DNA from: Hydractinia symbiolongicarpus
Taxonomy: Eukaryota; Cnidaria; Hydrozoa; Anthoathecata; Hydractiniidae
NCBI RefSeq assembly: GCF_029227915.1
Contig: NC_079879.1
Span: 21,778,501 to 21,842,500 of the forward strand
Length of the DNA stretch: 64,000 nucleotides
Reading direction: 5' to 3'
Both the position numbers and the translations under genes were made by a program. How positions within the stretch are numbered: the stretch's first letter is position 1; every line of letters starts with the position of its first letter. Below the pieces are notes generated by a model. It was given only the letters and a program-made list of their open reading frames with translations, did no database searches and was not told the origin of the DNA. Positions 58,201 through 64,000 of the stretch are shown here, piece after piece.

Positions 58201-61200
58201 CAAATGAGGTTTTATTTAGCGTAAAATGCGTTAAACTCTCCCGGGAAAGCTTATTTACAGGGGGGGTCAGGGGTAAATCAACAGAAATTATTTTTAGGTT
58301 GGTGCATATTTGAAGAAAGGGTGCAATTAGGAGGACTTCAAGTACAATAAACGATAGTGTAATCTGTGGAACTTTTAAACTAAATTTCGTTGTTTTTTTG
58401 CGATTACGGCGAAAAATAACATACCGAAGTGATATTATAAAGTTTTATACAAGGAGAACAATATTCCCCTAAATGTAGTTATTTAAAGGCAAGTCTCGAT
58501 TGCCATAGCAAATGCTGCAATTTAAAACTCGTTGCAAAGTTTTTTCTGCAACGAAACATTTAAAAGGTTATTACAGTACATTATATAAGCTTGGGACTTT
58601 TACCTGGATACATCTTTCCAATGGATTGCACAAATGATTTATCGAATCCAGCAATAATGGCCCCGCCCACTGGCACCATGAAGTTTTTATCTGTGCTTTG
58701 AATAATCGTGTCCAGACGACCACATCGAGATGCCTATGGAGAAGACAAATCAATCAGGTTGACAAAAATAGCAACAACATCTGCAACCGTGTCATAAATT
58801 TTGCAATCAACTTTTGCTCGTGTGGATGAAGAAATCACAAAAAAGTAGCTGTGGAAAAGGTCCACCTCAAAATGTCAAACTTTTGTTAATACCTGCTGAA
58901 TAAGGTGCATACATTTTGTAGCCTGCACACCATATGCGTTGTTAACTATATGAGGGACAGCATATTCTTTGCATACATTTGCTATGTCCTCCAGTCTAGT
59001 TAAAAAATTCAGAAATTAATAAATTAATAAAAATAAACTAGGGGAGTTCAGGAAAAAACGTTTCAAGTTTAATTTATATACAGTATAATGTGGGTAACGA
59101 TGTGTAAAATGGTACTTTTTTCTTCAAGAAATACTAGACATGCTTAATAAGAAACGAACCTTTTCTGAATTCGTTTATGTGTGGCAGGATTCTTTAACTT
59201 TTTTCAATAAATGGATGTAATAATACTTCCTTCCCGCCCCTTTTTAAAGCGTAAAGAATTCAGAAACTTTCAGATTCACATTGATTAAAATACTAGTAAA
59301 AAAAAACTGCTCTATTTTTTTCAATTTAGACCTCTGCTCAAAAACAAAACACACGAATCAGAAGACTTTGATTGTAACAATAACACTGCAGTATGCTATA
59401 ATCCTCATTTTTCGCATTAAATTGAAAAGTTATGTATATGTACATGTATATATGTATATGTACACGTACTAGTGTCATGATTCTAAAAGATTAGCACAGC
59501 ATCATTTTTTAAATCCAAAATATCAACATTCCAATAAAACATGTAATTCAGTTAACTTGTGCAGTTCTTGATTTTTAAATCTTAGATAAAAGATCAAAAT
59601 GTAATGTGTTTTTAAAATTTTTGCTTCTTTCCATACGGTAACGCATAGGTATACGCAAAGGAAGTACCTGTCTGGAATTCTTGGTGCAAAACAACTTGTA
59701 GTGGACATAACACACAAAATCTTTTCATTCCCAACTCTCCCAATAATACGTCTTATGCTGCTGACATCTGTAGTTAGGTGATCACCAGACAGCACGTTTT
59801 CGACTATGATAGGTTGGAGACCTAAAAAATAGCAGAAAAGAGTAACAAATTACACACAAAATTGTACATACATTCGTACTCAACTAATCAATCAAGAATG
59901 TTTTGTCATTTTGTAACTATAAATCTTGGCCGTTAGCAGAAGTTTAAAGGGGCTACGAACTGGTTAAGATGCTCACATTCCGTATATCCCGCGCACATAT
60001 TAAAAATCCAGCAAACGCGTTTTGCCCAATGAACAGACCCGCGCACTTTGCTCGCTGGTTCAATATTTTTTTCGAAAAGTATATTACAAAGAAATATTTC
60101 AGCAAGACTCATTCTGGATGAAAACATGACCAAGGCTGAAGAAAATATAAATTCTCGATATATCTATATGTTCGAGTCTGTAAATTACATACATGCCGGA
60201 AAAATAGCCAGATTGTTTTTCACCGCCATCAGCTCGATTTTCGTGTAAGTCACTAAAGTCGAAAACCAATAGCCGGTTTTAGCCCCTTTAAACAGTGTGT
60301 TAAAACTTACTCACAAAAAGAGATTCATATCGTTTCCACAACACTCATAAATTATTATTATAAATATTTATACAGAATAGCCACTTCAATGTTGGGAACA
60401 CTGTAACCAGTGTGGGTGCTGTGTTCTGTGAGTATATATTAGGTATACACAGTCATTACCTATCCAATTTCCCTCACATGGTATAGCTGTAGCTGTGGTG
60501 AAGGCACTTGCTAAACATGCTGCGCTGTGAACTTAACCACAGACCTTGTAATTACAAAGCAAACTCTATAACCATGACGCCATGCGCCATGGAGGATGAT
60601 ATAATTCTACAGTATTCCATATTGTATTTGAAATAAATACTTACTAATATGGAGGTGCATTAAACAAAATTTAAATGCTTTATTAATTTCATTATCAGTT
60701 TTGGTGAAAGCTTGCCAACTATTAAATTAATTTCTTTTACGTAGGCAAGAAATTGCTAATGGAAATTCCTATTTGCCTGCCAGGTTTGTTAACATATTGG
60801 CACTGGCATCAGGAATTGCCAAGTGCCAACATGAATAAGGCTGTCATAAACATAATGCTAAGTTTACTTCTTGTATTTTACAATTTTTGTGACAAATTTA
60901 TCATTCTAAGTTCCATTCCCACCACAACAATTACAAACCTGCTGTAAGAATGGATTTGAAACAAGATTTCTGATCAATTCTTGGCCATATTACGTATTTC
61001 GCATTTGGTCTTTTTTCCTTTAAAGCCAACATGGTAAGTACTAAAGCCATGCCAGTAGCAACGGGAACAACGAGGCAACTTTTCACATTTGCCACTCCTA
61101 CAATAAGAAATACATCTAAATCAAATATGAGTATATACCATACCCATATTTGACTACCAACATATCACACCCCAAATGAAATTAATCTTTCTTCCTCTTG

Positions 61201-63249
61201 GACCTCTTTCCAGGTTTTCTAGTATAAACAAATCTAAATTTTCAGACAACCCGAAATTGTAAAAACTGCAATAAAATGTCAAACATATTATTGCATGTGC
61301 ATAGTCTAAGTGACAAATACACACAATTCTAAAAATCACTCTGTTGAATTAAAAAAATATTATAACCAACTAGAAGGCATTAAACGTGATAAAAAAAACT
61401 ATATTGTATACCAGTCAACTTTAAAACATCAAGTGCAAAGGAATTGGCTAGTTTAGCAATAAGAGAAGAGCCAGCAGCTTTAGGTTGAACTTCTGCAATG
61501 TCACCCGATCTACCCATGCCATGACCAAGATGAAAATGACGTTCTGCAACTAGTGAGGATGCAATTCGAGCCTCCCTTTCACCAACACCACAATTTTCTA
61601 AAACATTAAGTTGCACATTAAATCTTCTCATTTAAAATATTTTATGCCTTTAGCATTTAGTTCATAAAATTAAAACTTATCCAAACTAACAAGTAATAAG
61701 GAAATTTAAACTAGGAAACTGTTTAAAAACGTAAATCAGGAATTAAGTCGCGTACATTAAAAAAAAAAATAAGATTTATTGAATAATAAAATGAATAATA
61801 ACAGGTGCGTGCACATTAAGTACACAATCCAGACCCCGTTCATTTCCATTGATGAGAAAGTGAACCTGAACATTATCTTTAGTCTTGCAAAGATGATGGA
61901 TCAAGTCTTGCTTTTGTGCTATTATGTATTCACACCAATGGCATAGTACATCAACAAGTCAAGTCTACTTTAATATTATATGCTATCCAAATGCTTACCA
62001 GGAAAGTTATTGCTGTCCATTAATGCAACTTCATTTAGCAAGTGCTTGATGGACAGATCATCCCACCCTTCAACTGGAAGTTTTCCCTGAAAAAAAAAAC
62101 CTTAAACTTTTCAAAAAACCACAAAACAAAAGACGCAGATGAATAAACTATCCGTGCTCATCACTAATATATTGCTGCACGTAGTATAGTGGGTTCGTCT
62201 GCGGCTCCCAGTTCTGGAGATCGCGGATCGAATCCCGCTCACTGCCAGGCAGTATGTTAGTGATGAACAAAGTAGTTCTTCCACAATAGGGTAAATTTTC
62301 TTGGCCGGGCTTTGTAAAAGAATTGTAGTTGCTTGAAGAACGTGTTTAACAGCTAGATGTATATGTCAGTGATATGAAGACATTGAAAATTATAAAAGTG
62401 AGCTTATAAACAAGCTACAGAAAAGATAAAAACTTTATTGCAGCAGGTCAACCATGCAGTCAAAAATTTATTCTCATTTTACTTTTGAAGCCCTTAGAAA
62501 CAACAGTTTTGTTATGTAAAAAAAAATTTATTTTTTTTTAAATAAAATTTAAGTCTACCACTCCATATCCCAATACAAAGCTTATCTTTGTTAATTAATT
62601 CTCCCAAATTTTTGTAAAAAGATGCCTTCCTCTATTTCTAGTGACTGGATAGAAATACCTTTTATTTTCATGGGATTCTGCTGATGCCCATGTGCTTACA
62701 TGGTTTATGTGCCTATGTGTTCCAGTGCTTTACGTGCCTTATGTGCTTTGCATGCTTATGTGTCTTACGTACTTATGTGCCTTACATGTTCTAGTACATT
62801 ATGTGTCATAGTGTATTGCTTAACGTGGTTTAGTATTACATGTTCCTTTGTATTTTAGTTATATAAAATAAAAAATACAAACATATAAGAAAAAGTATGC
62901 ATATATGAAGCAAATATTTTTTGCTTAGTTTAACTTTTCTTACATAATGTGTGTAAAATATCACAGAACAATTTATGGAAACATCATCATCCTGCCAGCT
63001 GGCAAGGCGAGACCAACTGTGATCATTAAAACACCTGAGTACCTCTATGTTGTAAACTACTCCTTATAAGAACATTCCTTATTTGTTTTTGTTTTTTGTT
63101 TTTAATATTTAGATACAATAAATTTACATGCATACCTGTTCCAGCAGTATTCTGATATTTTTTTCCAATACGCTTCGTGCCTCTTTACCTTGTTGCACAT
63201 AGCTATGCGGGACATATTTTTCTATTAGATCAAAATTAGCCCCATTCAT
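55260..63249 (-). CDS. SEPSECS: O-phosphoseryl-tRNA(Sec):selenocysteinyl-tRNA synthase
   Basis: Eleven exons give a 606-residue frame: 63249-63136, 62086-61999, 61597-61412, 61097-60939, 59821-59668, 58995-58893, 58733-58604, 57863-57772, 57170-57077, 56970-56871, 55860-55260 (TAA). All borders are AG/GT with fitting phases. SEPSECS is a PLP enzyme that converts Sep-tRNA(Sec) to Sec-tRNA(Sec) using selenophosphate, the last step of selenocysteine synthesis in animals. Seen here: [29 protein letters not shown] (substrate loop, with Arg75, Arg97 and Gln105 at the human positions), [30 protein letters not shown] and [12 protein letters not shown] with the PLP lysine at residue 284, as in human. 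The final exon keeps GYTFTGW and [13 protein letters not shown], then adds a Ser/Lys-rich C-terminal extension making the protein about 105 residues longer than human SEPSECS (501). The Met start gives an N-terminus matching the family ([14 protein letters not shown]). Confidence 0.96.
59942..60293. mobile_element. 352-bp MITE with 14-bp perfect TIRs
   Basis: Left end GTTTAAAGGGGCTA (59942-59955) and right end TAGCCCCTTTAAAC (60280-60293) are exact reverse complements. The interior has no convincing gene. TTAA is present within both ends, so a TTAA target duplication is possible (TIR then AGGGGCTA), but TIR-internal TTTAAA is equally possible. It lies in SEPSECS intron 4. Confidence 0.7.
60400..60600 (-). 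mobile_element. tRNA-derived SINE (family A), in SEPSECS intron 4
   Basis: The minus strand shows a head with CATGGTTATAGAG (A-box-like) and GGTCTGTGGTTAAGTTC (B-box-like), then a body with the reverse complement of CCAATTTCCCTCACATGG, the same body word as the SINE at 10660-10945. More diverged in the B box than that copy. Confidence 0.65.
60720..60870. repeat. Short palindromic repeat (second copy)
   Basis: Pairs with 17820-17960: TTGGCACTGGCATCAGGAAT and TTGCCAAGTGCCAACATGAA occur in the same order. TTGGCACT and AGTGCCAA can form a foldback. Confidence 0.45.
62165..62340 (+). mobile_element. tRNA-derived SINE (family C), in SEPSECS intron 1
   Basis: The plus strand has CGTAGTATAGTGGGTTCGTC (A box), CAGTTCTGGAGATCGC and GGATCGAATCCC (B box) spaced as in a tRNA (about 62174-62246). 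A non-tRNA body follows (TTCTTGGCCGGGCTTTGTAA). Well-preserved Pol III boxes; acceptor stem pairing is poor, so not a working tRNA. Confidence 0.75.
62690..62850. repeat. Degenerate minisatellite of CTTATGTGC-like units
   Basis: About a dozen imperfect repeats of a 9-16 bp word (GTGCTTACATG, GTGCCTATGTG, GTGCCTTATGTGC, GTGTCTTACGTAC and so on) run through 160 bp in SEPSECS intron 1. No coding sense. Confidence 0.7.
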
Positions 63250-64000
63250 TACCACTGTTCAAAAATGCTTGTTATTTTATAAATAATTATTTACACAAAC
63301 ATCTATAAACAAAGAATGAGATATTAAAAAAGTTTAGTAAAAAAATGCATGGAGAACACAATACATGGAGAAATAACACTGCATTGAATCAATAGTACAA
63401 TCGGTAGAGCAATCGCCTGGCAAGTAAGAGGTTGCCTGTTCAAGCTTCAATTATGATAAATGTATGGTCAAAAACATAATAAAAACCAAATTAAAAATAA
63501 AAATAAGAAAAAGACAAATGGAAAATGGAAAATAAAACAAGTTTTTTGTATATTTCTAAAAAAATGTCACTCAGAACTTATTTCCATACATGAAAAAATG
63601 CAACACATAGGCAACACGAAGAAAATTACTAAGATATTAGGAAAACACAAGTCTTTTAAGAAACTGTATAGAGATATGATTATTATTTTTTTTTTTAAAA
63701 ATATCACAATTAAAAACTATTTTTTTAATTTAAATTAAAAAAACACAACGTACAAAAATGTAGGTCAAAATAAGTATATATGCAAATATTTTTTTTTATT
63801 TCCAAAAAAAAAACATCATATTTATTCCTTATTTTATCTTTACTTTATCCCTTACAGCACTTTAAAGGTTTAGAATCAAAATAAATTCTTAACAATTAAT
63901 TGTCAGCAAACAATTCACAGGCAATAGATTTGCAGAAAAACTAAATGTATAGCAGAATAAAACTCAAATGCACTTAGAAATTAAACAACAACAAAAGGAA
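63250..64000. other. SEPSECS upstream region
   Basis: AT-rich with homopolymer runs; no further exon seen. A tRNA-like segment lies at 63385-63455. The promoter and 5' UTR of SEPSECS should be here, but I see no distinctive element. Confidence 0.4.
63385..63455 (+). mobile_element. tRNA-like SINE head fragment
   Basis: AGTACAATCGGTAGAGCA (A box) is followed at tRNA spacing by GTTGCCTGTTCAAGCTTC (B box, one base off consensus). The acceptor and T arms do not pair well and no body was recognised, so this is a SINE head or a tRNA pseudogene. Confidence 0.55.

Overview
This is a metazoan nuclear genome window: AT-rich, densely interrupted by GT-AG introns, and full of non-LTR, hAT, Penelope-like and tRNA-derived SINE sequence. 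The mix of repeats and the protein sequences (clearly alignable to human but not vertebrate) suggest an early-branching animal, most likely a cnidarian and perhaps a medusozoan. This is inference; no mitochondrial or rRNA marker is present.

Four host genes can be reconstructed. (1) 1581-3493 (+): DGCR6/gonadal family, four exons seen, with the first exon(s) not found. (2) 4971-22148 (+): a complete CFAP58 (motile-cilium coiled-coil protein). I joined 19 exons into one 878-residue frame, starting with a two-codon exon separated by a 7.2 kb intron that carries a full-length CR1/L2-like LINE and a SINE. (3) 51975-23684 (-): a giant gene of about 3165 residues with two RRMs, a MYND zinc finger, ten Tudor units and an RG/RS/YH-rich tail. 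It is a TDRD1/Vreteno-type piRNA-pathway scaffold and the most notable item here. Its first intron holds a Penelope-like remnant and a decayed ZNF862-type hAT transposon, which is itself split by a 2.86 kb TIR element. (4) 63249-55260 (-): a complete 11-exon SEPSECS (Sep-tRNA:Sec-tRNA synthase) with conserved PLP lysine and an unusual C-terminal extension.

Layout: 1-1580, intergenic with hairpin repeats; 1581-3493, DGCR6; 3494-4970, spacer and likely CFAP58 promoter; 4971-22148, CFAP58; 22149-23683, convergent 3' spacer; 23684-51975, Tudor gene; 51976-55259, spacer; 55260-63249, SEPSECS; 63250-64000, SEPSECS upstream region with a tRNA-like SINE head. CFAP58 and the Tudor gene converge tail to tail. 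The Tudor gene and SEPSECS run in the same direction. No functional link between the four genes is evident.

The strongest signals for follow-up are the RRM-RRM-MYND-Tudor(x10) architecture, a 639-bp in-frame triplication of one extended-Tudor unit that looks recently homogenised, the intact two-ORF LINE, the nested transposon stack in the intron of a presumed transposon-silencing gene, and a dispersed repeat family carrying perfect CRE (TGACGTCA) palindromes. All exon coordinates were read by hand from splice sites and frame continuity and have no transcript support.
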